Shown here in pieces: positions 44,123-53,640 of a DNA stretch of 64,000 nucleotides. Origin of the DNA: Prado023 sp963753075 (GTDB lineage: Bacteria; Actinomycetota; Actinomycetes; S36-B12; CAIYMF01); the NCBI GenBank assembly GCA_963753075.1, contig CAVWAR010000002.1, forward strand, positions 992,001 to 1,056,000, written 5' to 3'. Position 1 is the first letter of the stretch; each line of letters begins with the position of its first letter. Both the position numbers and the translations under genes were made by a program. The notes beneath the pieces are model-generated. The model saw only the letters and a list, made by a program, of their open reading frames with translations. It searched no databases and was not told the DNA's origin.

Positions 44123-44449
44123 TCAGCGTGGCGGGTCGAGCACGGCGCGGGCCTGGGCCACGTCGTCGGCCCAGACCATCACCCGTCGGCCCTCGGTCGT
44201 GTCGACCTCACGGCAGCTCACCCCGGCGGCGGCCAGTCGGGTGGTGGCGTCCCGTGACTCCCGCTCTGTCCGCGGGCTGGCCACGGGGATCATCAGGCCG
44301 TACTCCTCGGCCTTCCCCTGTCGCGGAGGCGCCTCGATCAGGGAGGTGCCGCTCCGGCTCGCCCACCGGGCCACAAGGCCCAGCGCTGCGATGGCCACGA
44401 CTGCCAGCAGCGGCCCCTCGAGGAAGGAGTAGGAACCCCAATTGCCCAT
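44123..44449 (-). CDS. small single-segment membrane protein
   Basis: The protein has about 108 residues, with one hydrophobic segment near 10-30 (LEGPLLAVVAIAALGLVARW) and a soluble C-terminal domain containing LMIPVASPRTERESRDATTR and RRVMVWADDVAQARAVL. The end looks like a short ferredoxin-like sensor (DUF2007 or SPOR-like), but I cannot assign it. The start may be ATG 44449 or GTG 44455; neither has a good ribosome-binding site. Convergent with the AI-2E gene. Confidence 0.6.
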   Translation of the reverse strand: MGNWGSYSFLEGPLLAVVAIAALGLVARWASRSGTSLIEAPPRQGKAEEYGLMIPVASPRTERESRDATTRLAAAGVSCREVDTTEGRRVMVWADDVAQARAVLDPPR

Positions 44450-44607
44450 GAGCACGATTGTGCGCCGAGTTCGGCAACGGCGCGACCCCCACCTCGACCA
44501 TCGTCAACGAGAACTGCTCGGACCCGAGGTGCAGCGCCGTTCCCGGCCCCGCGTCTTCGATGAACGGTGCGGGTTCGCGACTCCAGAGGAGCAACAGTCT
44601 GCACGGC

Positions 44608-45231
44608 TCACACGAACGGGAGCACCAGGGTCACCACGTCCGGCTCGGCGCCCCATCGCCTGAACCCTAGGTGCTCGTAGAACCGCGCTGCTGACGTGTT
44701 GCGCGGGTCGACTCCCAGGTGCACACCGGTGGCTCCGGCGGCACGGAGTCGAGCGAGCAGCTGCTCCATGAGCGCCCGGCCCAGCCCGCGCCCCTGTGCC
44801 TGGGGCAGCAGGTCGATGTGCAGGTGGGCACTGAACCGCTCGACGAGATCGGGGGCTGCGATGGGTGGGTGGTGGATGTGGGCGAGCAGGGCCAGGTCGT
44901 GTGGGGTCAGGTCCGGGTGGTCAACCCCGAGCTCCCGGAGCGGGTACCGCGCCCGCAGCTCCGGCCACCACTGGGCCTCGCAGGCATCGGCGAATGCGGC
45001 GCTGTCCGGGGTACCGAGGGCGTATCCGATCGGCTTGCCGGAGTCGTCCAGGCCCACCAGCGCGGCTGCAGGCAGCACGTTGAGGTAGGGCCCCACGTAG
45101 ACCTCGCCGAGCAGGTGCGGTGCGGTGTGCGACCGGGTCGCGTCGGCGCCCGCATCGCCGGTCAATCGACAGATCCGGTACATGGCCCCGGAGTCGGCGA
45201 GCGTGGCATCGCGGATCACGGGACCGATCAT
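44608..45231 (-). CDS. GNAT family N-acetyltransferase
   Basis: The 207-residue protein begins with IRDATLADSGAMYRICRLTG and GEVYVGPYL, a pattern shared with the acetyltransferase-like domain found beside O-GlcNAcases. The acetyl-CoA motif is IDLLPQAQGRGLGRALMEQL, followed by VHLGVDPRNTSAARFYEHLG. It probably acetylates a small molecule or protein. The start is ATG 45231. It lies downstream of the NCS2 permease on the same strand with 20 bp between, so cotranscription is likely. Confidence 0.88.
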   Translation of the reverse strand: MIGPVIRDATLADSGAMYRICRLTGDAGADATRSHTAPHLLGEVYVGPYLNVLPAAALVGLDDSGKPIGYALGTPDSAAFADACEAQWWPELRARYPLRELGVDHPDLTPHDLALLAHIHHPPIAAPDLVERFSAHLHIDLLPQAQGRGLGRALMEQLLARLRAAGATGVHLGVDPRNTSAARFYEHLGFRRWGAEPDVVTLVLPFV

Positions 45232-45251
45232 CCCAGCCAGCCGGTGATCGA

Positions 45252-46799
45252 TCAGCCAGTGATGGAGTCCAGCAGTGTCGTGACCGGGTCGATGGCGAAG
45301 AACACCATGAACGCCGCCGAGACGATCCACAGCAGCCCTGGGATCTGGCGGGTCTTGCCCGTGGCGACCTGCAGGATCGTGTAGGTGACGATGCCCGCGC
45401 CGATCCCGTTCGCGATCGAGTACGTGAACGGCATGAGGATGATCGTGAGGAAGGCGGGGATGCCGATCGTGTAGTCATCGAACGGGATGTGCCTGATCTG
45501 GGTCATCATCAGGAAGCCCACGATGACCAGGGCGGGCGTCGCCGCCTCGTAGGGGATGACCGAGACCAGCGGGGTGACGAACATCGCGAGCAGGAACAGG
45601 ATTCCGGCCACGATCGCGGCGATACCCGTCCGCGCGCCCTCGCCGATGCCGGCCGCGCTCTCGATATAGCTGGTGTTGCTTGACACCGACGCGGCGCCGC
45701 CGACAGCTGCGGCGGCTGAGTCCACGAGCAGGATCGACTCGAGGTGCGGGATGTTGTCGTCCTCGTCGGTGAGCTCGGCCTCGTGGGCCAGGGCTGTGGC
45801 CGTGCCGATCGTGTCGAAGAAGTCGGTGAGCAGCAGTGAGAAGACGAACAGCGAGGCGGTGACGACACCCACGGCTGCGAACGCACCCGTGAGCGAGAAC
45901 TGGCCGATGATACTCAGGTCCGGGGTGCTGAACCACGTGTCCGGGAAGCGTGGCACGTTCAGGGCCCAGCCGACCGGGTTGTTCGCGGTGTCCGGGTTCC
46001 CGTCGTTGAGCGGACCGATCTCCAGGACCGACTCGAGCGCGATGGCCAGCGCGGCCGTCGCCAGGATCCCGATCAGGATCGCGCCGCGGACGCGCTTGGT
46101 CACCAGGATGATCATGAGCAGCAGGCCGAACACGAACACGACCGTGGGCCACCCGCGCAGCGCTCCGTTGACTCCGAAGCTGATCAGCGGAACTCCGGCG
46201 CGCACGATCCCCGCGTCAACGAGCCCGATCAGGGCGATGAACAGTCCGATGCCGACGCCGATCGCGTACTTCAGGGGCTCCGGGATCGCGCTGAAGACCT
46301 TGACCCGCAGGCCGGTGAGGACCAGGGCGAAGATGATCAGGCCCTCCAGCACCACCAGGCCCATCGCCTGCGGCCACGTCATGAGTGGGGCGATCGTGTA
46401 GGCCAGGAAGCTGTTGAGCCCCAGCCCGGCTGCGATGGCCAGGGGGAACCGGCCGAGTGCGCCCATCGTGATGCTCAGCAGCCCGGCAACCAGCGCCGTG
46501 ACACCGGCCACCAGGCCGATCGCGACGACGGGGTTGTCCCCACCACCGATGTAGCTGCCGTTGATGTCCTGCGCGGTGCCGATGATCAGCGGGTTGAGCA
46601 CCACGATGTAGGCCATCGTGAAGAAGGTCACTAGCCCGCCCCGGAACTCGGTGCCGAGGGTCGACCCGCGTCGGGTCAGCTCGAACCATCGGTCCCAGGC
46701 GGGGAGGTCGGTGTGGGTGGCGGGATTGCCGGCCAGGTCGGGGTTCTCGGCCTGCGCCGTGGGATTGGGGTTCACAGGGGCGAAGTGTATGGGCGGCAC
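45252..46799 (-). CDS. NCS2 family purine permease
   Basis: The 515-residue protein has about 12-14 membrane segments and the AzgA/PbuG-like signatures TEFRGGLVTFFTMAYIVVLN, LGLNSFLAYTI and SSNTSYIESAAGIGEGARTG. It takes up hypoxanthine, guanine or adenine by proton symport. The N-terminus is uncertain: GTG 46799 gives a polar lead of about 50 residues, and GTG 46775 is also in frame. I searched the upstream stretch for a purine riboswitch and saw none. Confidence 0.92.
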   Translation of the reverse strand: MPPIHFAPVNPNPTAQAENPDLAGNPATHTDLPAWDRWFELTRRGSTLGTEFRGGLVTFFTMAYIVVLNPLIIGTAQDINGSYIGGGDNPVVAIGLVAGVTALVAGLLSITMGALGRFPLAIAAGLGLNSFLAYTIAPLMTWPQAMGLVVLEGLIIFALVLTGLRVKVFSAIPEPLKYAIGVGIGLFIALIGLVDAGIVRAGVPLISFGVNGALRGWPTVVFVFGLLLMIILVTKRVRGAILIGILATAALAIALESVLEIGPLNDGNPDTANNPVGWALNVPRFPDTWFSTPDLSIIGQFSLTGAFAAVGVVTASLFVFSLLLTDFFDTIGTATALAHEAELTDEDDNIPHLESILLVDSAAAAVGGAASVSSNTSYIESAAGIGEGARTGIAAIVAGILFLLAMFVTPLVSVIPYEAATPALVIVGFLMMTQIRHIPFDDYTIGIPAFLTIILMPFTYSIANGIGAGIVTYTILQVATGKTRQIPGLLWIVSAAFMVFFAIDPVTTLLDSITG

Positions 46800-46891
46800 A
46801 CGCCAGCCCCGGTTTCCGCCCCGTTCCGTTCGTGTGACGTCACGGCCCGGACAATCGGACCCGCGTCGACAGGGTCGCGGGGGCGATCACC

Positions 46892-48760
46892 TCAGCGCTT
46901 CGCGCGGACCTTCACCCGTGCTGACCACGGGCCGTAGCCCGCCGAGTTCCGGGCCCGGACCTTGACCACGTACTTCTTGCCCTTCACCAGCTTCTTGGTG
47001 CGGCACTTGAGTTTCGATGCCGGTGCCGTGCACTTCGCCCGGGCCTTCAGCTTCTTCCTCTTCTTCTTCTGGACGAAGGCCTTCGCCCGGTACTTCGTGA
47101 TCGTGGACGTGCCGGGCTGTTCCGGAGCCACCCAGCGGACCTTCAGCCGCCGGTGCTTCGCGCGGACCTTCACCATGGTGGGCGCGCCCGGTTTGCTCGC
47201 GGTCACGGTCGGTATCGACTGTTCCACGGTGCCGGTCGGTGCGGGGTCCGAGCCGGGGGCGGTCAGGGGCCCACTGACCGGCTTGCCCGAGCAGGTGAAC
47301 GCACCCCAGGCGCGGCAGTCGACGGGGGCATGGTCGAGGTTGGCCAGAGTGAGCTGATCTCCGGTGTTCGCCAGAAGGCTGGCGGCTCGGCCGACGTACA
47401 GGGTGTCGGCGGTGTTGATCCCCTGACCCATGGACAGCCGAAGCGTTGCCCCGGCAGCGATCGTCGTGCCAGGCGGGAAGGGGTACTGCGAGCCCTGGCG
47501 GCCGAAGGCGTACCCGCCGAGGTCGATGGCCCCGGTCGTCGTGTTCCGGAACTCGACGTACTCCGTGGCCGCGGTGTCCGGCCCCTTCGGGTTGTACTCG
47601 ACGGCGCCGAAGACGACCCTTCCGACGAGCGGATCCGAGCAGGCAGCCGGATCACACGGGTAGTGGAAGGAGGCCCGCATGTTCCCCAGCGAGTACCCGG
47701 GCTGCGAGTCCTGCAGGTAGGCCGCGTCGCCGAAGAAGTAGCCGGCTGCCGGATCCCAGTTGGCGAAGACCAGGCTTGGGCCACCGAAGTGGAAGTCCCG
47801 GTGGGTCGGTGTCCCGGGCGTGCCGGACCCCGTGAACACGCGGATGAAGTCGCCGGCCGGAATGACCGTCCCGGGGGGAAGGGTGAGCCAGACGAGCGAG
47901 GAGTCGCGGACGGACCAGCCGCCGACGTCGAGCGCCGCGCTGGAGTCATTGACGACGACGACGTGCTCGGTGCCCGCATCCGAGCCGATGGGGTCCGACA
48001 CGACCCACATCCGCAGGCTGGCCGGCGCCGAGGGGCCGCACTGGTCAGGTCCCCACAGACCCCGGCGACCTGCCATGGCGTTGTCCACGATGCGCCGGTA
48101 CTCGAGGTTGTGGTCCGACTCAGCCGAGGCGGGGTCGTCGGCGTTGAACGGGAACCACATCGAGCCGCCTGCGCTGAGCACGGCCAGCGCGGCGTCCACC
48201 CACGTGCCCGCGCTGTCCTGGTAGAAGATCGTGCGCAGCAGCCGACCGCCGGAGTGCCCATGGTCCAGCGAGTCGACACGGATCGATCGCAGGCGGACGG
48301 GGGTTCCCTTGGGCAGCACCGAGCTGAGGGCATCAGTTGCGGCAGTGGCCCCGCACTGCTCCGGCGTGGCGCCCTTGGGGGTCTCCGGGGCCTGGACACC
48401 GATCATGCGCACGCGGCAATCTGCCAGCTCGCCGTCGTCGGGCATTGTGCCGTCGGCATCGGCGCGGTCGTCGCAGAAGCTCTGCGCCGGTGGGATGGTG
48501 GGGTCCACGGGCAGCGGCGGCGCGATCAGCGCCGGGTTGCTGGCCCAGGTCACGTCGACGGCCACCGTGTCCCCATCGGACACGTGGTCGACCACGCCGG
48601 TCTCCCAGGTCTGCTCGCCGGGCGCTGCGAGGGCTGTCGAGCGGGGCGCCGGGCCCCCGACGGTACTCAGGGCGAGGGCGGCGACGGTCGCGGCGATGAC
48701 GGCCCGACGCAACCGGACATGGCTGTGCCCAGTGCTGTCCGGGTCCGCCCTGCGACTCAT
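46892..48760 (-). CDS. secreted thermonuclease with two lamin-tail domains and an FN3-like end
   Basis: The 622-residue protein has a signal peptide (about 1-46). A staphylococcal-nuclease domain covers about 52-235, with VSDGDTVAVDV, CRVRMIGVQAPE and GGRLLRTIF, including the acidic and Arg residues used in cleavage. Two lamin-tail-like domains lie at about 250-370 (VVVNDSSAALDVGGWSVRDS) and about 395-490 (EYVEFRNTTTGAIDLGGYAF). An FN3-like C-terminus is very rich in Lys/Arg (VQKKKRKKLKARAKC). It probably digests extracellular DNA; the basic tail may hold nucleic acid or the cell wall. Start ATG 48760, GGGGGG upstream. Confidence 0.85.
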   Translation of the reverse strand: MSRRADPDSTGHSHVRLRRAVIAATVAALALSTVGGPAPRSTALAAPGEQTWETGVVDHVSDGDTVAVDVTWASNPALIAPPLPVDPTIPPAQSFCDDRADADGTMPDDGELADCRVRMIGVQAPETPKGATPEQCGATAATDALSSVLPKGTPVRLRSIRVDSLDHGHSGGRLLRTIFYQDSAGTWVDAALAVLSAGGSMWFPFNADDPASAESDHNLEYRRIVDNAMAGRRGLWGPDQCGPSAPASLRMWVVSDPIGSDAGTEHVVVVNDSSAALDVGGWSVRDSSLVWLTLPPGTVIPAGDFIRVFTGSGTPGTPTHRDFHFGGPSLVFANWDPAAGYFFGDAAYLQDSQPGYSLGNMRASFHYPCDPAACSDPLVGRVVFGAVEYNPKGPDTAATEYVEFRNTTTGAIDLGGYAFGRQGSQYPFPPGTTIAAGATLRLSMGQGINTADTLYVGRAASLLANTGDQLTLANLDHAPVDCRAWGAFTCSGKPVSGPLTAPGSDPAPTGTVEQSIPTVTASKPGAPTMVKVRAKHRRLKVRWVAPEQPGTSTITKYRAKAFVQKKKRKKLKARAKCTAPASKLKCRTKKLVKGKKYVVKVRARNSAGYGPWSARVKVRAKR

Positions 48761-48927
48761 CTGGCCCCCCAAACATCGACTCTGCGTCAATGGACGGTAG
48801 CAGGGTGTGGATATCGGATCGAGATAACGCAGGGGAAGTGGCTCGATATGGGTTCGTGAAGGGCCCTGCCGATGCCACCTGCGAGTCTCGCCGTGCGGGT
48901 CTTGTGCGGCTGCGCTTGGATCGGGAC

Positions 48928-49983
48928 ATGGGTGCGATCACGGCGGAGAGTCTTGTCAAGGTGTTTCCGAGCCGATCTGGAGAGGTCCGGGCTCTCGACG
49001 GCGTGGATCTCGACGTGCCCGCGGGGTCGGTCCTCGGCCTGCTCGGGCCGAACGGGGCGGGCAAGACAACCACAGTGCGCATCCTGGCGACCCTCATGGC
49101 TCCCGATGCGGGGCGGGCGACCGTCAACGGGATCGACGTGGCCTCCGATCCGCAGGGGGTGCGCCGCTCGATCGGACTGTCGGGCCAGTACTCGGCTGTG
49201 GACGAGTACCTGACGGGACGGGAGAACCTCGAGATGGTGGCCCGGCTGTACCACCTGCCTATGGCGCAGGCGCGGGCGCGGGCCTCCGAGCTGCTGGCCG
49301 AGTTCGACCTCATGGAGGCTGCCGACCGCCCGGCCAAGACCTACTCGGGGGGCATGCGGCGACGCCTGGACCTCGCCGGGGCCCTTGTCGCCAGGCCGCC
49401 GATCATCTTCCTCGACGAGCCCACGACGGGCCTGGACCCCCGCAGCCGGCTCGGGCTGTGGGAGGTCATCGAGGGGCTCGTCGCGAAGGGCACGACCGTC
49501 CTGCTGACCACCCAGTACCTCGACGAGGCGGACAAGTTGGCGGACACCATCGCTGTTGTTGACCGTGGCCGGGTCATCGCCCGGGGGACGTCGGACCAGC
49601 TCAAGGCTCAGGTCGGGGGCGAGCGGCTGGCCGTCACCGTGCCAGCCGGCCAGATGGCCGACGCGCGTGCCGTCCTGGAGGCCCTGGCCACTGGGGCGAT
49701 CGATGCCGATGAGCATTCCCGCCAGCTCGTGGCCCCGGTGTCGGGAGGTGCGGCCACCCTGCTCGAGGCCGTGCGGGCCTTCGACGACCGGCACGTGGAG
49801 ATCCTCGATATCGGCCTGCGGCGCCCCACTCTCGACGATGTCTTCCTGCAGCTCACTGGGCATCACGCCGAGGCAGACGGCCCAGCGGGTACCGGACCCG
49901 CCCCGCCGGACGGGGCCACCGGGTCAGGGCCAGTCGCGACGGCTGACGTCCAACCATCGGACTCGCAGCAGGAGGCACACTGA
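48928..49983 (+). CDS. DrrA-like ABC transporter ATP-binding protein
   Basis: The 351-residue ATPase has Walker A GPNGAGKTT, signature YSGGMRRRLDLAGALV, Walker B IIFLDEPTTGLDPRSR and the switch region TTQYLDEADKLAD. A DrrA-specific C-terminus of about 110 residues includes RRPTLDDVFLQLTGH. It drives an exporter of drugs or lipids with the permease that begins on its last base. The start is ATG 48928; a longer frame upstream lacks support. The final 40 residues are low-complexity. Confidence 0.93.
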   Translation: MGAITAESLVKVFPSRSGEVRALDGVDLDVPAGSVLGLLGPNGAGKTTTVRILATLMAPDAGRATVNGIDVASDPQGVRRSIGLSGQYSAVDEYLTGRENLEMVARLYHLPMAQARARASELLAEFDLMEAADRPAKTYSGGMRRRLDLAGALVARPPIIFLDEPTTGLDPRSRLGLWEVIEGLVAKGTTVLLTTQYLDEADKLADTIAVVDRGRVIARGTSDQLKAQVGGERLAVTVPAGQMADARAVLEALATGAIDADEHSRQLVAPVSGGAATLLEAVRAFDDRHVEILDIGLRRPTLDDVFLQLTGHHAEADGPAGTGPAPPDGATGSGPVATADVQPSDSQQEAH

Positions 49984-50789
49984 TGAGCGACCTCGCGCAA
50001 TCGATGTCGGACACCCGCACGATCACCAGGCGCAACCTCACCCGCTTGCGCCGCCAGCCGGACTCCATCGTGTTCGGGATCATCCAGTCGGTCATGTTCG
50101 TGCTGCTGTTCGCCTTCGTCTTCGGCGGAGCGATCGCCGTTCCCGGCGGCGGGGACTACACCGACTACCTCATGGGCGGGATCTTCGTACAGACCGTTGC
50201 CTTCACCTGCGCCACGACCTGCGTCGCGATGGCCGATGATCTGTCCCGGGGCCTGTTCGACCGGTTCCGCTCCCTACCCATGGCCCGATCTGCGGTGCTG
50301 GCCGGGCGGACCTTCGCCGACCTGGCGTTCGCCGGGGTCACGACCGCAGCCATGGCGCTCACTGGGCTGCTCGTCGGATGGCGCACGGACGCACCGGCGT
50401 TGAGCGTCCTGGGTGGCTTCGCGCTGCTGGCGTTCTTCGCCTACGCGTTCCTCTGGATCGGGGCTGTCATCGGGTTGTCCGTGCGAAGCGTCGAGGTCGC
50501 GCAGACCGCCGGGCTGATCTGGTTGTTCCCCCTGACGTTCCTCTCCAACGCGTTCGTGCCTCTGGAGTCCATGCCCACCTGGCTCCAGCCCATCGCCGCG
50601 TGGAACCCGATCAGCTCGGTGGCGGCCGCGGTGCGGGAGCTCTTCGGCAACGTGCCGGCGGGGTACGTGCCGCCGGACTACTGGCCGCTGCAGAACCCCG
50701 TCCTGTCATCGGTCCTGTGGTGCCTGGTCATCCTGGCGGTGTTCGTTCCCCTGGGAGTCACGCGCTACCGGCGGGCCGCCTCACGCTGA
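49983..50789 (+). CDS. DrrB-like ABC-2 permease
   Basis: The 268-residue protein has six hydrophobic segments, the short amphipathic start (ITRRNLTRLRRQPDSI) and a DLSRGLFDRFRSLPMARSAV loop. Its late FLSNAFVPLESMPTWLQPIA is the typical signature of daunorubicin-type export permeases. The ATG shares the last base of the ATPase stop codon (TGATG), so subunits are made together. Confidence 0.93.
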   Translation: MSDLAQSMSDTRTITRRNLTRLRRQPDSIVFGIIQSVMFVLLFAFVFGGAIAVPGGGDYTDYLMGGIFVQTVAFTCATTCVAMADDLSRGLFDRFRSLPMARSAVLAGRTFADLAFAGVTTAAMALTGLLVGWRTDAPALSVLGGFALLAFFAYAFLWIGAVIGLSVRSVEVAQTAGLIWLFPLTFLSNAFVPLESMPTWLQPIAAWNPISSVAAAVRELFGNVPAGYVPPDYWPLQNPVLSSVLWCLVILAVFVPLGVTRYRRAASR

Positions 50790-50793
50790 GCGC

Positions 50794-52082
50794 TCACTGC
50801 TCGGAGGGCCGCGTGACTTCCTGGCCGTCGGGGCCCGCGGGCTCGGCACCAGCGTCGTCGTCAGCGTCCTCGTTGACCGTCGTGACGGTGTCCCTGCGCA
50901 CCCGGTAGCGCCAGACGAAGAACATCACGGCGCCGATCATCATCGGCAGGATCCACGTGGTCACCCGGTAGAGGGTCAGTGCGGCAGTGAGCTCTGACTG
51001 CTCCGTCTCGGTCGTGAGGCCCAGGATCGACGAGAGCTGCGGGACGATGAGGGCGTTGATGCCCGGGATCGGCAGGACGTTGACCACCATGATCAGCGAC
51101 GTGGCCAGCAGGATCTCGGTGGCGGAGAGCACGGACGTGTCCAGGCCGCTGAAGCGAAGGGCCAGGCCCAGGACGAGGGCATTGCTCAGCGCCCATGAGA
51201 GGTTCGCGGCGAGCAGCGATCGCCGGTTCGACTCCGCCGTCCCCCTGGTCCGTCGGCCGAATTCGACGACCTCCTGCTCCAGGTCCTGCGATGGGGTCCG
51301 GCTGAAGATGTTCATCACCCAGGTGACGAACCTGCTGATCCCCCGCCCGACCGCGCGTGCAGTCGCGTCGCTCTGGACGACTCGGCGCAACAGGTAGACG
51401 ATCGCGCCGAGGAGGGCGGTGTACCCGAGGAACCACCACACGGTGTTCTCCTGGCCCTCGCCGGCCAGGAGCACCGCGGCCAGGCCGAAGACCGGCATCG
51501 TGAAGATGGCGATGTAGCGCAGCACCAGGGCGATGATGACCGAGATCCCGGACTGTTCGTCGGTGAATCCATAGGTCCGGTACATCGCGAACCGGATCAC
51601 GTAGTCCCCGGGGGTGGGATCACGAATGCCGTCATCTGGCCCGTCGCCGAGGACTCGAAGCCCTGGTAGAGCCGCAGGCCCGGCAGGGAGGCCTTGGCCG
51701 CCCAGCCGAGCAGCACCATGACCAGGACCCCGGAGAGAGCCAGGGCGACCACTTCTCCGGCGGTGAGGGCAGTCAGTGCCGCCCACACCTCGCTCCAGTC
51801 GATCGACTGGGGAAGCACGACGAAGAGTGCGTAGTAGAGCAGGGCGAAGAGGATGATTGCCCCGACCAGCTTGACGAACCGTTTGTTCCGCACGAGGCGG
51901 GAGACGGGCCCCCGCTTGGGCTCCACCTCTGCGGGGACCTCGGGCGCGTCGTCCGCGCTGGGATCGGGCGTCCCTTCGGGTCCCCGCTCAGCGTAGGCGT
52001 CATCGACGGCCGATGCGGGAGGTGGCTGGGTACCGTTGTCCGGCGGCTCGCCGTCGGGCCCCACCCCGATCGGAGGGGTCAT
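50794..52082 (-). pseudogene. flippase-like (LPG synthase/AglD-type) membrane protein with one frameshift
   Basis: The reading from ATG 52082 has a disordered acidic lead and membrane segments (LVGAIILFALLYYALFVVLP). It breaks at about 51603, in a run CCCCCGGGG, just after QMTAFVIPPPG. Restoring one G gives PPPGDYVIRFAMYRTYGFTD and the remaining segments, ending with an acidic tail. The whole would be about 430 residues of the lysylphosphatidylglycerol-synthase-TM/UPF0104 family, thought to flip or modify lipids. Since all else is intact, a sequencing error is as likely as real inactivation. Confidence 0.75.
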
Positions 52083-52318
52083 CAGGCCTCCTATCGATCA
52101 TGGCGACCACCGCACGAGGAGCCCGCCGGTCGCCGCCCCGCAACCGCGGGGCGCCAGATCGACAGTATCAGCGACCACTTGGACAACCGGGCGTTGCATC
52201 CGGGGCACGCCCCCATTTCCGTCGCGGTTGTGCGGCGAGGGAATCCCTGCGGCAGTAGGCTCGTTTGCACTGACGAACTGTCGGCGAACTGGACGCCGGC
52301 TCGATGCGAGGAGGTTCC

Positions 52319-53218
52319 GTGACTGTGGGGTCCTACCGGTTGGAACCTGATCGCCCGGAGCTCGGTGCTCCGGTGCTGGTGCACGGGCTGACCGGGTTCA
52401 TGGACGCCGGCGGTGCGAGCCGCTTGGCCATCGAGCACCTGTTGGAGAGCTGCGAGCACACCCGGATCGCCTCCTTCGACATCGACTCCATCTACGACTA
52501 CCGCGGTCGGCGGCCCCGGACGGTCTTCGACTCCGACCACTACGAGTCGGTGGCGATGCCCGAGCTGGTGGTTGAGGCAGCGGTCGACGAGCGCGGGGAG
52601 CGATTCCTGATCCTGCACGGGTCCGAGCCGGACACCTCGTGGGGTGCTGTGTGTGACGAGATCATCCGGCTCATCGAGGCGCTCGGAGTCCGCCTCGTGG
52701 TCGGGCTGCAGGCCATCCCGTGGCCATCGCCGCACACGCGGGCCATCAACGTCACCGTGCACGCCAACGACCCGACGCTGACTGTCGGGACCCAGCCGTG
52801 GGTGGGCTCACTGGAGGTGCCCGGGAGCCTGGCAGCACTGCTGGAACTGCGGCTCGGAGAGCAGGAACGGCCGGCGATGGGGTTCGCCGCTCATGTCCCG
52901 CACTACCTGGTTCAGGCTGAGTTCCCACGGGGGGCCCAGGCGCTCCTGCAGTCGCTCTCCTCGGCGACGGGAATGGCGATCCCGCTGGAGGCTCTGCGTG
53001 CCGCTGCCGATGAGTCCGACGCAGACATCTCCCTGCAGATCGCGTCCAATCCGGAGAACCTGGAGGCGGTCACGACCCTCGAGGAGCAGTACGACTCACT
53101 GATGGCGAGTCGGGAGAGCGAGCCGATGGGCGGGGCGGAGACCCTGGCCGCTGATTCCGACATCGCCTCCCAGGTGGAGGCATTCCTCGCGCAGCTTGAC
53201 CCGGGGGACCCCCAGTGA
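52319..53218 (+). CDS. PAC2 family protein
   Basis: The 299-residue protein has the PAC2 pattern: VLVHGLTGFMDAGGASRLAI, ASFDIDSIYDYRGRRP, FLILHGSEPDTSW and, later, MGFAAHVPHYLVQAEFPRGA. PAC2 proteins resemble eukaryotic proteasome-assembly chaperones, and actinobacteria, which may carry proteasomes, commonly have them. The exact role is not established. GTG 52319 is preferred because GAGGAGG ends 6 nt before it; an ATG at 52304 lies inside that site. Confidence 0.85.
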   Translation: MTVGSYRLEPDRPELGAPVLVHGLTGFMDAGGASRLAIEHLLESCEHTRIASFDIDSIYDYRGRRPRTVFDSDHYESVAMPELVVEAAVDERGERFLILHGSEPDTSWGAVCDEIIRLIEALGVRLVVGLQAIPWPSPHTRAINVTVHANDPTLTVGTQPWVGSLEVPGSLAALLELRLGEQERPAMGFAAHVPHYLVQAEFPRGAQALLQSLSSATGMAIPLEALRAAADESDADISLQIASNPENLEAVTTLEEQYDSLMASRESEPMGGAETLAADSDIASQVEAFLAQLDPGDPQ

Positions 53219-53237
53219 TGGCCGCGCCGTGCGGCGC

Positions 53238-53495
53238 GTGAACGTCGAGCGCGACGGGGACGCCACGCTCACGGGGGACGGCGGACCCGACGAGGACGGC
53301 GCATCGCAGGAGTCGTGGCCTTCCGGTGACGGGTCCGGAGTCGCGCGCCGCGGGACGCGTCGGTTGTCGCTGGGCGACCCGCTGGACGGGCGGGCGGTGG
53401 AGGACCGGCCCGAGTCGTGGGGCGAGGCGTCCGAGTCCGAGTCGGAGCGGCTGGCCCGCTACCGGGCGCAGCGACCTCCGCACCACGGGGGCTGA
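53238..53495 (+). CDS. small acidic conserved-type protein
   Basis: The protein has about 85 residues and is mostly polar and probably disordered. It ends with VEDRPESWGEASESESERLA and YRAQRPPHHGG. The closing DRP-x-WGE...ERLxxxRPPH pattern is one I associate with short actinobacterial proteins encoded near such housekeeping genes; no function is known to me. The start is uncertain between GTG 53229 and GTG 53238. It begins about 20 bp after the PAC2 stop, so it is probably in one operon. Confidence 0.55.
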   Translation: MNVERDGDATLTGDGGPDEDGASQESWPSGDGSGVARRGTRRLSLGDPLDGRAVEDRPESWGEASESESERLARYRAQRPPHHGG

Positions 53496-53640
53496 CTGGG
53501 CGCTGGGGCCCCGACGCCTCCGGGACGCCGCGCCCGGAGGCCGGCAGGAGTGCGACGAACGATCGGCTCCCATAATCTGGCCCCGCGCTGCGTTGCCAGT
53601 CTCCGTGGCGTCCCGATCCCACGCCAGCGAGGAGTCATCC

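Noticed and set aside
46800..46891. Purine riboswitch before the NCS2 permease
   Set aside because: Under 100 bp are available and I see none of the conserved junction or loop elements.
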